A DNA stretch of 64,000 nucleotides from Chloroflexota bacterium (GCA_020845495.1 JADLFM010000062.1:183419-247418), one strand, 5' to 3'. Shown: positions 42,370 through 53,400, counted from the first letter of the stretch. Program-made: numbers and translations. Notes: generated from the sequence alone by a model not told the origin.

Positions 42370-45300
42370 TCAGGGTTGCGCCCCAACCGCCACGCGACTC
42401 ACCACACCCCCGGCGCTCTCCACCGTGTAGACGGCGCCGTCCGGTCCTACCGTGATACCGGTGGGCAGACCGGGCCGGCCCTTCGGATCGTTCGGGCGAG
42501 GGACCGAGCGAGACTGCCCATCCGGCGCGATCTCCAGAACCTCGTTGCGCTCTGGCTCAGTCACGTAGATACGGCCGCCCGATCCGACCGCGATGTACGG
42601 CTTGTTGGTGATGGCATGGCTCTCCCAGCCCTGAACCGGGATCGCTCCGAGCGGGTTGCCGTTCCGATCCAGGCGCTGGACACGCCCGTTCCAGGCATCC
42701 GCTACAAGGAGCGTGTCGCCGTCGAAGGCCAAACCAACCGGCTCATTGAAGCGGCCAGGTTCGCTGCCGGCGCCGCCAAAGGCTCGTACGAACGTGCCCT
42801 GCACGTCGAAGACCTGGACGCGCTTGTTCCCGGTGTCGGTGACGTAGAGCAGCCCGTCCGGGCCGATCGCGATGTCGCGCGGCCCCCAGAAACGGCCGGG
42901 CGACGCCTGGGCATCTCCCTTCGTATCGACCATGCCGCCCCAGGCGGTGATAAAGTGCCCGTCCGGCCCGAATTTCTGAATCCGGTGGTTCCAGGTATCT
43001 GCCACAAAGACGTCGCCGTCCTGTGCCACCGCGACGCTCCACGGCTCGTTGAACTCGCCGTCACCGCTCCCGGGCTGGCCCCAGGAGGCCGCGATGGTGC
43101 CATCCGGGTTCATCACCGTGATCCGGCTCGCCCGGCCTTCGGTGACGTAGATCTTGCCATCCGGACCGAGCGCCACACCCTTCGGCTCCACCAGCAGCGG
43201 GTCGCCAGCCTGGTTCACGCCGAGTAGGCTTGTGGCGGCGTCGAGCCGCTCCGCGGTGCCGCTGCGAGCCGCGCCGCCAACCGCTGCTGCGCTGCGAGGC
43301 GCCTGCGGCTGGGCCGCCGCTCCGCCAGGAGCCGCCGTGCCGGCCGGCCCGAGTGTGGGTACGTCCTTGCGGACGAAGAAGTAGAACTCGCGGGCGCCGA
43401 GCGTGTTCATCGGCTCACGGTACAGCAGGAACTTGAGGAACTTGGCCCGCGTGACCGGATCGAGCAGGCTATTGATAATCGCGCTCGGCTGGGATGCCCA
43501 GACCTTGTAGTCTTCGGGGAACCACCAGTTCAGCCGGTACTTCTGCCCCACGTAGTCGCCAAGCTGGTCCCGGATCGGGTCGAGGTTGGGGGCCATCACC
43601 AGAATGACCGGATAGTCGCGCAGGTTGATATCCGGCCCGAACGTCCGCGAGTAGTAGCGGCGGTTCTTGTAGTCGCGCAGGTACCACTCGAACGGCCAGG
43701 ACACCGCCTCGTGGACGACCTGCTGTCCGCCGACCGTCTCGGTATACCCGTTATCCATCAGAATGCGTAGATCCTGACGTTGCCCGGTCTGGTAGCCGAT
43801 CCGCTCGATCTCGTCGGCCACCCAGGGCACATCCGGCGACGACTGGACGTACACCAGCATCTCGACCGGGATGTCACCGTGAGCGTAGGTGACCATCCAG
43901 GACGTGCGGACGTAGGCGAAACTGAGGATGACCAGTGCGACGACGGTCAGCGACGGTGCGACCCTCACCCGCCGCACGAACGCCAGGTAGACGAGGCCGA
44001 CGAGCGCGGCGACGGCCAGCACGAGCAAGCTCAGCCGTTCCAACTGGACGGCTTGCCCCTGGATCTGACTCAGCGTCTGCGCCGCGCCGACGCCCACAAA
44101 CGCAAAGACGAGCGTGAAGACGGCAAGCCCGAGCCCAATGGCCAGCAGCGCCGGCCGGGATAGGATCTGGCGTGCCTCCAGCCGCCCGCTCCACGCTCCG
44201 AGCCATCGGCCCGCTAGCAGGACCAGCGGCATCGCGATGTGGGGCAGCAGCCAGGGCATCTTCTCACCGGCCCAGGAGTAGATGACGAAGTTGCCGACGA
44301 ACCAGTAGGCGCAGAACCAGCCGAACAGCGACTCACGGAACCAGCGCGTGAACGCTACCCGGATGGCGAAGATCAGGGGCAGGAACTCGTAGAGGAGGAG
44401 GAGTAAGACATAGTAGTAGGGTGGCTGCCCGCCGCGCTGGACGTCGTGCTGATCGATCCAGTACGTCAGCGCTCCAACTGAGCCGGACCAGAGACCGCCC
44501 TTATTACAAGGCTGGCCGGTCAGGCACTTCCAGGGCTCACCGAGGTTCGTGAAGAAGGTCGTGAAGAGCAGCACGTAGACGAGCAGGAAAATGCCGATAC
44601 ATTCGAGCCAGGTGCGGCGTGGGATCGCCTTGATAGCGTCCCAGGCGATCGGCCATTTCGCGTGGAGTGGGCCGGTCGCCCAGAGCACCACGAAGAACGA
44701 CACGAACACGAACCCGTGGATGTAGGTCGCTTCCTTATCTGCAAAGGCCAGCGCGACAGCCAGGGCGCCGAAGTACAGGTAGCGTCGGTCCCGTGTACGG
44801 ATCCAGCCGAACAGCCCGACGGCCATACTGAGCGTGAAGAACGCAAGGTAGATGTCCTCACGCATGAAGCGCGAGAAGTAGAGGAAGGCCGGACTGATCG
44901 TGAACAGCAAGGAGGCCGCAATGGCACCTCGATGTCCTAACTCGTGGCGCAGAAAATACGGCAGCAGGATGATGCCGGTACCGTGGAGGACCGCCCCAAG
45001 CCGCGCCGTGACGTTGCTGTCCCCAAACAGGAAGTACAGCAGCGCGGCCATGTGGAACTGATACGGCCCGTGCATGAGCGGGTCGTGGATGTAGCCTCGC
45101 CCGACGTACAGGTACCACGAGTAGACGGCGTGCAGGCTCTCGTCGTGGTGGAAGGCCCGCAGTCCGACCTCGTGCATGCGCAGCACGAAGCCGATGGCGG
45201 CGAGGATTAGAAACGGCAGCGCACCGGCCCAGCGGGCCGGTGTCGACGGGATCGACGGAGGCGTGGGAGCGTCGACCGCGTCCGTCGGTCGGGCGGCTAG

Positions 45301-45372
45301 CTGGACCATGCTGTGTCCGTGGGGGGTGGGACCGGCACGAGCAGATGTTGTCGCGTGGGCATCGGATGACAC
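42370..45372 (-). CDS. Agl23-like membrane glycosyltransferase (GT-C fold) fused to C-terminal NHL-repeat propeller
   Basis: About 1000 residues. The N-terminal half is a polytopic GT-C-type domain with the first-loop acidic motif RAFHHDESLHAVYSWYLYVG, GYIHDPLMHGPYQFH and SPAFLYFSRFMREDIYLAFF, as in the TIGR03663 (Agl23) family. After about 12 membrane segments and a periplasmic part comes a Gly/Ala/Pro linker. Five or six NHL repeats follow (DPLLVEPKGVALGPDGKIYV; FNEPWSVAVAQDGDVFVADTWNHRIQKF; FWGPRDIAIGPDGLLYVTDTGNKRVQVF), a beta-propeller on the outer face. GTG 45372 follows the upstream stop by four bases; TTG 45402 or ATG 45309 are alternatives. The propeller may bind glycan or protein. 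Confidence 0.87.
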   Translation of the reverse strand: MSSDAHATTSARAGPTPHGHSMVQLAARPTDAVDAPTPPSIPSTPARWAGALPFLILAAIGFVLRMHEVGLRAFHHDESLHAVYSWYLYVGRGYIHDPLMHGPYQFHMAALLYFLFGDSNVTARLGAVLHGTGIILLPYFLRHELGHRGAIAASLLFTISPAFLYFSRFMREDIYLAFFTLSMAVGLFGWIRTRDRRYLYFGALAVALAFADKEATYIHGFVFVSFFVVLWATGPLHAKWPIAWDAIKAIPRRTWLECIGIFLLVYVLLFTTFFTNLGEPWKCLTGQPCNKGGLWSGSVGALTYWIDQHDVQRGGQPPYYYVLLLLLYEFLPLIFAIRVAFTRWFRESLFGWFCAYWFVGNFVIYSWAGEKMPWLLPHIAMPLVLLAGRWLGAWSGRLEARQILSRPALLAIGLGLAVFTLVFAFVGVGAAQTLSQIQGQAVQLERLSLLVLAVAALVGLVYLAFVRRVRVAPSLTVVALVILSFAYVRTSWMVTYAHGDIPVEMLVYVQSSPDVPWVADEIERIGYQTGQRQDLRILMDNGYTETVGGQQVVHEAVSWPFEWYLRDYKNRRYYSRTFGPDINLRDYPVILVMAPNLDPIRDQLGDYVGQKYRLNWWFPEDYKVWASQPSAIINSLLDPVTRAKFLKFLLYREPMNTLGAREFYFFVRKDVPTLGPAGTAAPGGAAAQPQAPRSAAAVGGAARSGTAERLDAATSLLGVNQAGDPLLVEPKGVALGPDGKIYVTEGRASRITVMNPDGTIAASWGQPGSGDGEFNEPWSVAVAQDGDVFVADTWNHRIQKFGPDGHFITAWGGMVDTKGDAQASPGRFWGPRDIAIGPDGLLYVTDTGNKRVQVFDVQGTFVRAFGGAGSEPGRFNEPVGLAFDGDTLLVADAWNGRVQRLDRNGNPLGAIPVQGWESHAITNKPYIAVGSGGRIYVTEPERNEVLEIAPDGQSRSVPRPNDPKGRPGLPTGITVGPDGAVYTVESAGGVVSRVAVGAQP

Positions 45373-45376
45373 CGGA

Positions 45377-47077
45377 CTACCCGCCGGCCGACTGGACGAC
45401 AACTATAGCATAGGGCCGGAGCGTCACGAGGCTCTGGCGATTCGCATACCAGAGCCAGAGTCGATTCGGGCTCAAGCTGAGCGTCGCCCAGTCGGCCTCA
45501 TATCCGACCAGGTGTCGCACGGCCGCCTGCGTGTCAATCAGGTTGGCGGGCGGATCGGCGAGAAAGCGGTCGACGGTCTGCTCGCGGGCGGCCCGGTCGA
45601 AGCGGGCGGTCGGCACGTCGCGCACCGCCCAGCCCAGGATCGGTCGCAGCGACGGATCGATGGGAATGCTGCCGGTCGGGTCTGCGCGGAACCAGCGCAG
45701 GGCCGTCTCGCGGATCTCCCGTACCTCTGTGGTCATCGTGGAGCGCTCCACGAGCGTTCCGCGAGCGTCGCCGCGGGCCTCGAGAGCGCGGCTCAAACCC
45801 CCGATGGCGCTGTAGGTCAGGAGCACCAACAGCCAGGTGCTGAGCGCCGCCAGCATCCCCTCGCGGCGCAGCAGGTTGAAGGCCACCAGCCCGACCAGCA
45901 GCAGCCCCGCCACCAGCACGACGCCTGCCGCGCCCCAGGGTGAGCCGCCCTGACGTAGCCCGGTGTTGATCTGAAAGCTAGCCGTCACGATCGGGACCAG
46001 CCCGGCCAACGCGACGACGGTCGTGGTGGTGTTGCCCCAGACCCGGACCGCCTCGATCGCACGTACCAGGCCGAACCCGCCCAACAGGGCGGCCGGCAGC
46101 ACCGGCTGTACCAGATAGCGAGTGTCCGGCATCCGCATCAGCGCCGCCAGCGTCAACGCGACCAGCAGCCAGGTGCCGAGAAAGCGCACCGCGCGTGGGC
46201 GGCGTCGATAGGCCCCGAGCCCGACCACGGCCAGCAACAGAACGGCGCCATCTAGCAGCACGACGATCAGCGGAGCAGTCAGCCCGGAGCCGCGCGCCAC
46301 GTCGCCAGTCCAGCGCCAGAACGGGTCGACGAGACCGGCCTGAAGGCCGCTCGGATTCATCAGGAAGCGGGTGTCGAGGACGACCGCCGTCAGCACTGCC
46401 CCGACCAGCGCCAACGGTCCCCACCGCTTCAGCGCTGGCAGCCAGGATGAACGGCCCAGAATATCGCCCTCGGCGATGGCATAGGCGAGCGCCACCCCGA
46501 TCAACCCGACCGTGAAGCTCGGATCGAATCCCAGCCCGACCGCGACGGCAACGGCGCCGCCGACGAGCCAGCCGCGCTCATACCTGAGCCCAAAGCGCCA
46601 GAAGCAGGCCACCGCCAGCAGCAGCAACAACGCCGCAGGAACTGCCGGCGACACAGCGCGGGCGTTGGACGTCAACAGCGACGATAGCGCCAGAATGAGG
46701 GACGCCCCGAGCGTTGCCCGCGTCCCAAGCGCCGGGCGGAGGAGCCAGGGCACGGCGGCCAGTGCCACGCCCGACACTGCCGAGAGCAGCCGAGCCTGCC
46801 CGTCGGCGGCCGTGAACAGCCCGAAGACAAGCGAGAGCAGGTTTGTGAAGATCGGGCCACCCTCGTAGGCGACGCGGCCCTCGCGCCAGAGGGTGAGCGC
46901 ATCGAGCGCGCGGCTCCCTTCCTCGACATTGAGCGGGGGGCCGCCCAGCCGCACGACTCGCAGCACGAGCGCGCTGGCGAGTACCCCAACCCAGGCCAGG
47001 ACGTCCCAGCGTGCCGCCAGCCAGCTCAATTCGCCGTACCATGGGCGAGGGCAGGGGCTTTCGGCCTGGGCGATCAT
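45377..47077 (-). CDS. Polytopic membrane glycosyltransferase-like protein (GT-C type)
   Basis: A 566-residue protein with about 12 membrane segments. The first outer loop holds LNVEEGSRALDALTLWREG and VAYEGGPIFTNLLSLVFGLF, matching the acidic-pair position of GT-C enzymes (Glu-Glu here). A periplasmic C-terminal domain follows (RWFRADPTGSIPIDPSLRPILGW). Its ATG overlaps the stop of the YYY gene upstream, and its stop lies close to the start of the Agl23-like gene, so they are translationally linked. The sugar donor and acceptor are unknown; GT-C enzymes use lipid-phosphate sugars. Confidence 0.82.
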   Translation of the reverse strand: MIAQAESPCPRPWYGELSWLAARWDVLAWVGVLASALVLRVVRLGGPPLNVEEGSRALDALTLWREGRVAYEGGPIFTNLLSLVFGLFTAADGQARLLSAVSGVALAAVPWLLRPALGTRATLGASLILALSSLLTSNARAVSPAVPAALLLLLAVACFWRFGLRYERGWLVGGAVAVAVGLGFDPSFTVGLIGVALAYAIAEGDILGRSSWLPALKRWGPLALVGAVLTAVVLDTRFLMNPSGLQAGLVDPFWRWTGDVARGSGLTAPLIVVLLDGAVLLLAVVGLGAYRRRPRAVRFLGTWLLVALTLAALMRMPDTRYLVQPVLPAALLGGFGLVRAIEAVRVWGNTTTTVVALAGLVPIVTASFQINTGLRQGGSPWGAAGVVLVAGLLLVGLVAFNLLRREGMLAALSTWLLVLLTYSAIGGLSRALEARGDARGTLVERSTMTTEVREIRETALRWFRADPTGSIPIDPSLRPILGWAVRDVPTARFDRAAREQTVDRFLADPPANLIDTQAAVRHLVGYEADWATLSLSPNRLWLWYANRQSLVTLRPYAIVVVQSAGG

Positions 47078-49374
47078 CGAACGGCCTCCGAGCCTGTGTC
47101 AGTTGGGAGAGCGTAGATGGAGGCGCCGCCGCGGGTGAACGCGACCGGCAGCATTTTGTCCAGGCGAGCCTGGGCCTCGGCGCCGTACTTTGCGCGCTCC
47201 AGGGTACCGAAAAAGATGTAGCGCGCGCCGAATTTCCTGGCCGCCGCCATCACCTCAGTGCTTGTAGCGGCCCGGTAGATCGCATCCACGGCCTGCTGGC
47301 GCTCGCCGTACTCCGGGCGGGCGCCCCGCCACTGCAATTCGTGGCCCCCCCAACCCAGCAGCGTGGGTAGGCCAGAGAACGTCGAGACCCGGGCGTACTC
47401 CGAGTAATCGTCGCCGACCGCCTCGACCACCACCGGGCGTCCCTGGACATTCGTCCGGAGCCACTCGATGGCACGGTAGTCGCCGGGCGCGTTCCGTTCC
47501 AGGAAGCGGTCGCCAGCCAGAGTCGGCTCGCCCCGAAAGCCGCCCGACCTGGTCCAGGTCGCCGCCAGCGGGTAGACCAGCCCCAGCGCCAACACGACCG
47601 CCGTCACGCTCGCCGCAATCCGCCGCCACCAGGCGCGGCCGGGCAGAGCGTCGCGGCCGGGCAGAGTGTCGCGGTCGCGCCAGAGCAAGCCGAGGCTCGC
47701 GCCGCTCGCCAGCCCAAGCAGCAGCCAGGCGTGGTAGTGGAACTTGAACACCGTGTTCATGCGGGTGCCGAAGACGTCGCGGATGAAGATCACTTCCACG
47801 CCGAGCAGGACGAGCAGGGCAAGGGTGGCAAGCAGCCAGGTGAACGGCGGCGCCGGCGCCGTGCACAACGCCGCCCGGCGGGCGCCGGGCGGTCCGAACA
47901 CGACCCAGCCGACACCGGCCAGCCCGATCAGCAACCCGACTAGCACTGCCAGCGTCGGCTGGCCGGCGACGCTGAGCGCTATGACGACCAGCCCGATGAC
48001 CACCAATCCCCGCCCGAGCAACGTCGCGCACGTGCCCTGCGGCGCACCCTGAGCCAGCAGCCAGAGCGTCAGCAGGCCGGCGATGGCGAGGGCCGGCCCA
48101 AACAACACCAGCAGCGACGCGAGCGGGGTGCGCTCCTGGACCCGTTCGAGACCGAGGGGCTGCGACTGGTAGCCGATGAAGTACGGGATCACGACGACGG
48201 CCGCGAACAGGAACGGCCGCCCTGACTGGAGCAGCCGGGCAGGCGCGATGAGGCCCGACCCAAAGCGACGCCAGCCGTCGACGAGGGCGGCCAGCGCGTA
48301 CAACCCCCAGAAGGTCGGGACGTCCCAGGTGCTCGCCGTGACCGGCGTCGCGAGTGCGCAGCCCACCACAGCCGTTGTCACGACGTCGAAGCGTGGCTCC
48401 TCGGTTAGCCAGCGGTCGAGCGCCAGCACGACGATCAGGAGGTCGAAGGGGATTGCCATGTAATGGGGGTGGAGATCGGAGAGCAAGAAGGAGAAGAACG
48501 GGAACTCGGTGATGCCATCTGGCTTGATGTTCGGGATGACCCGCGAGGCCCGCCACCACCAGGTGCCATCTGACGGCAGGAGCCCGCCACTGACCTGCGC
48601 GGTCAGGTTCTTAACACCAGCCGCGTGCCAGAAGGCATCGCTGCCCCAGCCCTGGGCCGCCAGCATCTCGAGCGGCCCGTCCAGGTTGCCGGCTACCATC
48701 ACCAGCGCCGCGCCGAGCAGGCCGAACGCCAACGCCGTGCCGTCGAGGGCGCCGGCGGGTCGTCGGCGGTCGTGGACGAGCGCGTAGACGATCGATGTGC
48801 TGGCCGTAATGCTACTCGCGAACACGAACGCGGACGACAGGTTGTAAGCGATCGGGCCAGGCGTACCGGCGATCTTGGCGGGCAACCCGAGCAGCAGATA
48901 CCCGAAGTAGTAGTAAGGCATCGCGAAGCCGGACAACCACATATCCTCGGCCGGCAGGCTGTCGGTGCGGAGCAGGGCGTTCATGAACGCATAGTCCATG
49001 AACTTCTCTTGCCCGAGGATGTCCGGGCTGTAGGCCCGGACCACGCAGCCAACCGCGAACGTCACCAGGAAGACGGCTTCGAGTGCGATGATGAGCGCGC
49101 GTCGCTCGCGGAGGATGGCGAGCGACGCGCGGCCCCAGGTCAGCCAGCCGCCGACGCCGATGGCGAGCGCAGCCATCGCCACGGTCGGGGCCACGTACCC
49201 GGTGAAGCCGAGCATGCCGCCGAGCCAGGCGATCCAGCCGACGGCCACCAGCGCCACGATCTGCGCGACGCCGAACCCTCGGTCCGGAAGGCCGCGACAG
49301 ACCCGCAGCGTCACCGGGACGGCAGCGATGGTCAACCCCTGGGCGACCAGGAGCCAGACGAGCGCCGGGATCAT
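47074..49374 (-). CDS. DUF2298 (Chlor_Arch_YYY) polytopic membrane protein
   Basis: A 766-residue protein of the YYY family. The defining tyrosines occur in FAMPYYYFGYLLLG, preceded by EKFMDYAFMNALLRTDSLPAEDMWL. A second conserved block is EFPFFSFLLSDLHPHYMAIPFD. A C-terminal part outside the membrane (EWLRTNVQGRPVVVEAVGDDYSEYARVSTFSGLPTLLGW) resembles extracytoplasmic ends of ArnT-like glycosyltransferases. Function is not established; the family has been linked to surface glycosylation by context. A duplicated 18-bp unit (47641-47676) encodes the repeated LPGRDA. It overlaps the next gene by ATGA. Confidence 0.88.
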   Translation of the reverse strand: MIPALVWLLVAQGLTIAAVPVTLRVCRGLPDRGFGVAQIVALVAVGWIAWLGGMLGFTGYVAPTVAMAALAIGVGGWLTWGRASLAILRERRALIIALEAVFLVTFAVGCVVRAYSPDILGQEKFMDYAFMNALLRTDSLPAEDMWLSGFAMPYYYFGYLLLGLPAKIAGTPGPIAYNLSSAFVFASSITASTSIVYALVHDRRRPAGALDGTALAFGLLGAALVMVAGNLDGPLEMLAAQGWGSDAFWHAAGVKNLTAQVSGGLLPSDGTWWWRASRVIPNIKPDGITEFPFFSFLLSDLHPHYMAIPFDLLIVVLALDRWLTEEPRFDVVTTAVVGCALATPVTASTWDVPTFWGLYALAALVDGWRRFGSGLIAPARLLQSGRPFLFAAVVVIPYFIGYQSQPLGLERVQERTPLASLLVLFGPALAIAGLLTLWLLAQGAPQGTCATLLGRGLVVIGLVVIALSVAGQPTLAVLVGLLIGLAGVGWVVFGPPGARRAALCTAPAPPFTWLLATLALLVLLGVEVIFIRDVFGTRMNTVFKFHYHAWLLLGLASGASLGLLWRDRDTLPGRDALPGRAWWRRIAASVTAVVLALGLVYPLAATWTRSGGFRGEPTLAGDRFLERNAPGDYRAIEWLRTNVQGRPVVVEAVGDDYSEYARVSTFSGLPTLLGWGGHELQWRGARPEYGERQQAVDAIYRAATSTEVMAAARKFGARYIFFGTLERAKYGAEAQARLDKMLPVAFTRGGASIYALPTDTGSEAVR

Positions 49375-49384
49375 CGGATGCTGC

Positions 49385-50398
49385 TCAGTGCGCCTCGTTG
49401 GCCGCTGACTGGGCGCGCGTCACGAGGTCGCCCAGCCGGCCGCCGCCGAACGTCGCAGCCCCCCCGCGCACCAGATAGTAAGCGCCGCCGAGGATGAACA
49501 CGCCGAAGATCTCGGCGTGCATGACGATCGCGGCCGCAAGCGCTAGCTCCTGGGAGATCCCGAACAGGATCAGCGTACCTACCACGATGGCGTGGAAGAC
49601 GCCGACGTAGCCCGGCGCAGATGGGATGACCATGCCCAGATTCGTCGTCACCAGGAGGAAGTACGCCACCGTCAGTGGTAGCGTGATCCCGAACGCGACG
49701 AGCACGAGGTACATCGTCACGACCGAGAGCGCCCACTGAAGCAAGGTCCAGAACAACACCAGAGCGAGCACACGCGGCTTGCGGGCGAAGCTCAGACCGT
49801 CCAGAAAGGCGGCCAGCAGATCGGTGACGCCCATCTTGGCGAGCACGCCGATCCGACTCTCGAGCCACGTCGACAGGCGAAGAAACCGCTCGCGCATCGC
49901 CAGCACCAGCGCCAGCCCGACGATTGCGCCGAGCAGCCCGGCGCCGGCCAGATAGCTCGCGGCCTGGGCCGTCTCTGGCAGCGTCATCACGAAGCCGAGG
50001 ATGAACAGGAACAGGACGACCGTCCCCAGGTCCAGCACCTTCTCGATCAGGACCGTCGCAAGCGAGGTGCTGATGTTGACGTTCTCGGTCTGCCGGACCA
50101 GGAATGCCCGCACGATCTCGCCGGCGCGGAGCGGCAGGACCGTGTTCACCATGTAGCCAAGGTAGAGCGCCGACGACAGGCCGCCGTTCGAGATCCGCTC
50201 CGGGCGGGGAAACAGCAGCCGCCAGCGGATCACCTTCAGGTACATCAGAAACGGCAGGGTCGCGACGGAGATGACGACGAGGAGCGGATTGGCGCTCGAC
50301 AGGGCGAGCATGAGCTCGTGGGGGTCGACGCTCATGACGAGCACGCCGACGGCGACGATGCTGACGATGATTCCGACCCAGACGCGTGGACTTTTCAC
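49385..50398 (-). CDS. YbhN-family integral membrane protein, copy 3
   Basis: A 337-residue protein with about eight membrane segments. It begins KSPRVWVGIIVSIVAVGVLVMSV and shares the family blocks LKVIRWRLLFP, VNTVLPLRAGEIVRAFLVRQTENVNISTSLATVLIEKVLDL and NLGMVIPSAPGYVGVFHAIVVGTL. GTG 50398 has AGGTG upstream; the start region CAGGTGAA is duplicated in tandem (50394-50409), offering two overlapping initiation sites. It lies between two YYY-domain genes, so the three YbhN copies are spread through the glycosyltransferase cluster rather than adjacent. Confidence 0.9.
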   Translation of the reverse strand: MKSPRVWVGIIVSIVAVGVLVMSVDPHELMLALSSANPLLVVISVATLPFLMYLKVIRWRLLFPRPERISNGGLSSALYLGYMVNTVLPLRAGEIVRAFLVRQTENVNISTSLATVLIEKVLDLGTVVLFLFILGFVMTLPETAQAASYLAGAGLLGAIVGLALVLAMRERFLRLSTWLESRIGVLAKMGVTDLLAAFLDGLSFARKPRVLALVLFWTLLQWALSVVTMYLVLVAFGITLPLTVAYFLLVTTNLGMVIPSAPGYVGVFHAIVVGTLILFGISQELALAAAIVMHAEIFGVFILGGAYYLVRGGAATFGGGRLGDLVTRAQSAANEAH

Positions 50399-50409
50399 CT
50401 GTTCACCTG

Positions 50410-53400
50410 TCAGGACCCCCGCACCCGATAGATCGTCACGCCGTCCTCGCGGTACGCCACGTCCAGTCGATTGCCGACCATCGACTCGAATTTGTCGAGG
50501 CCGGCGGGCGGGTAGTATGCACGTTCGAGCCCGCCGACGACGATGTAGCGGACGCCGTAGCGCTGGACGATCTGCCAGGCCACCTCGGGGTTTGGCGCCT
50601 GGTACGCCTGGGTCACGTCCCGGAGGCGCCGATCGACCTGGTCCCCATAGGCGGCGCGCTGCTGCTTCTCGTGCCAGTCCCAACCGATGACGGTTGGCAG
50701 GCCGGTGTAGATCGAGAAGCGCGAGCCCCAATGGTAGAGCGGCGCGGTGCCCTCGAGGATGACGGGCGTTCCCTCGACATGGTCTTGCATCCAACGGATC
50801 GCCGCCGCATCGGCCGGCAGGTCGAGGTCGCGATCCTTGTCGGTGTACTCTGCCTCGTCCATATAGGCCATCCCGTCGAGCGTCGGGGGTAACTGGGCAA
50901 AGCGCAGCCGGACCTTCGTCGGTGCCGCGAGGAGCGGGTAGACCGCCGCGCCAAGCACCAGCAGCGCAAGCGCCGCCGACCAGGCCCAGCGCCAGCCCGA
51001 GCCGATACCAAGTTCGACGTGCCGCTCGCGCAGCCAGCGTGCGGCGAAGACCGCCAGCGGACCTGCCAGCAACGAGAGCAGCACCCAGGCCTGGAGGTAG
51101 AACTTGAAAACGGTGTTCATCCGCCCGACGTCGCCCTTCACGGCGACGACCTCGGGCAGCGCCAGCGCGCCAAGCGCGGCTACTGCCACCGCACACACGA
51201 AGAGCGTCTCCCGCGAACCTTGCCGCAGCAAGGCCAGCGCTCCCGCCAGCGCTCCGACCAGCGCCAGGATACCAAGTGTGCCAAACCCCCGCAGCGAGAG
51301 CGCCCACGAGATCGCGAGCGCTAGCGCGACCAGGGTGACGACGCGGCCGTCCGTGCCGAAGTTGAGTGCCGGCGCCAGCAGCGCGCCGTACCTGCTCGAT
51401 GGAGCAGCACGCATAAGGCCGAGGCGCGACGAGACTGGCCGGATGGCGAGCCACGCGCGTGTCACCGCAAGGGCCAGGAAGCTCGCCAGCACGAACAGAA
51501 GCACGCCGTTGACGAGCAGGAACTGGCCGGGATTCGTCTGGGACTTGACGGGAACGAATCCGGAGTAGAACAACTCGTAGCGCGACAGGTACGGCCAGAA
51601 GAAGGCTGACGCGGCGGCGTAAATGGCCGCCGTGCCCGCGCCTGCTGCCACCAGGGCCGGCACGAGGCCGGTCGCGCGGCCCGACCGTAGGGCGACGAAG
51701 AGCGCCAACCCGGCGAGCCCCAGGTACGTCGGAAGCTCCCAGGTATTCGTCGCGCGCATCGCGCCGATCAGAAGGCCCGCCAGTAGCAGCAGCGCGGCAG
51801 GCCGGGCCAGCGCTCGGATCGCACGCCGGCGGGGCTCTGGGGCGTCCAGGCCGCGCCACGCCAGCGCCTCGCAGGCCGGCAAGCGGACCAGTTGGAGCAG
51901 TACCAGCACGGTCGTGACCTGTAGAGGCAGCGACAGCATGTGCGCGTGAAGGTCACCGTAGAGGAAGGTGAAGAATGGGAACTCGTGGATCGGGCCAGGG
52001 TCTTCCGGCCCGATGAAGCGAGTGCTGCGCCAGAAGTCGAAGGCCGGCAGATGCCCGCCCCCAAAGACGAGCGCGAACCCGCCGGCGACGGCCTTCGTCA
52101 AGCCGGTGAGAACGGGCAGGCCGCTCGGCAGGCCATCGCCGCCAAGCTTCCAGAGCCCTTCGAGGATCTGAACCGCGCCGTCGAGGTTACCGAGTACGAG
52201 CAGCGCGGCGGCTGAGGCAACGCCGGCCCCAGCCGCCGACGCCAGCCGGTAGCGCCCCAGGTCGGCCGCACGCGCCAGCAACGACGCTCCGAAGGCGCAG
52301 GCAGTTGCGGCCGTGAGCGCGTAGACGGTCGGGATAGCCAGGTTGTAGGCGAGCGCTGGCGGCACCCCGGTCAGGTGGATCAGCGCCGCCACCAGCACGA
52401 AGCCGTAATAGTAGTAATTGATGTAGCCGCCGGCGAACCACGGATCGTAGGGCGGGAACGAGGGCGTCTTGACCACGGCGTTCAAGAACGCGAAGTCCAT
52501 CGGCTTTTCGCCACCGAAATTCGGATGCCAGAGGTCAGGGTTCAGCATCCGGATCGCCAGCATCAGCGCGAAGGCGGCGACAAACACGGCATCGGTGACC
52601 GCCATCATCCGCCAGTGGGCTCGGACGTCGGCCACGATGGCGCGGTGCTTGCGCCAGCCCACGCCGACCCCGGACACGACGAGCAGCGCCAGCGACGCAA
52701 GCACCAGTCCTCGCCCCCACGGCGCGATGCCAACACTCGCGGCCAGCCAGCCGAGGTACGACACGAGTACCAGACCGACGACACGCGAGGCGGCATAGCC
52801 GCGATCTGCCAGGGACGGAAGGAGCCACCAGCAGAGTGGGAACGCGACCGCACCAACGGCGACGACCGCCAACAGCCAGAGAGGAAGTGCCAGACTCGCG
52901 ACGAGGCCTTCGCGCGAGAACTCGCTCGACCACGTGCCGCTCGCCTGAACACGCTGCCATTCTGGCGACGAGAGTAGCAGTCCGTGGCGTGCGCTCGCCT
53001 CGACCGGCTTGATCCGCTCGACGTTGTCCAGCGACACCGATCCGAGCAGGCCGGCAACCCCGCGGCTCGAATAGCGGTTCGCCTTCTTGAAGATCAGCAC
53101 CGTCGGGTGGTCGTAAACGGTGAAGTCCTCCTGGGCACGGGAACTATCGACGGTCAGCCCGAACAGCATCGGCTGGGAGTCGAAGCGAGCGACGAGGTCG
53201 AAGCCGAGCCGGCCGTCGAAGAGGGCGCGGTAGTACTCGACGGCCATCGGATAGCGCTGAGGCAGGCGTGGGATCGAACCGTACAGACGGTTGCTGGAGA
53301 GGATCAGGAAATCAGCCTTGTCGAGACTGCTCGAAAGCTTGCGGGCCTTCTCGGGCGTCTCCTCGTCGTACAGCGTCATCGAGACGTCGCCGTAGCGCGT

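Noticed and set aside
49385..51859. 824-residue frame running from inside the YYY fusion gene into YbhN copy 3
   Set aside because: Only the last 337 residues (from GTG 50398) look like a protein family; the first part is an alternative frame of the YYY gene.
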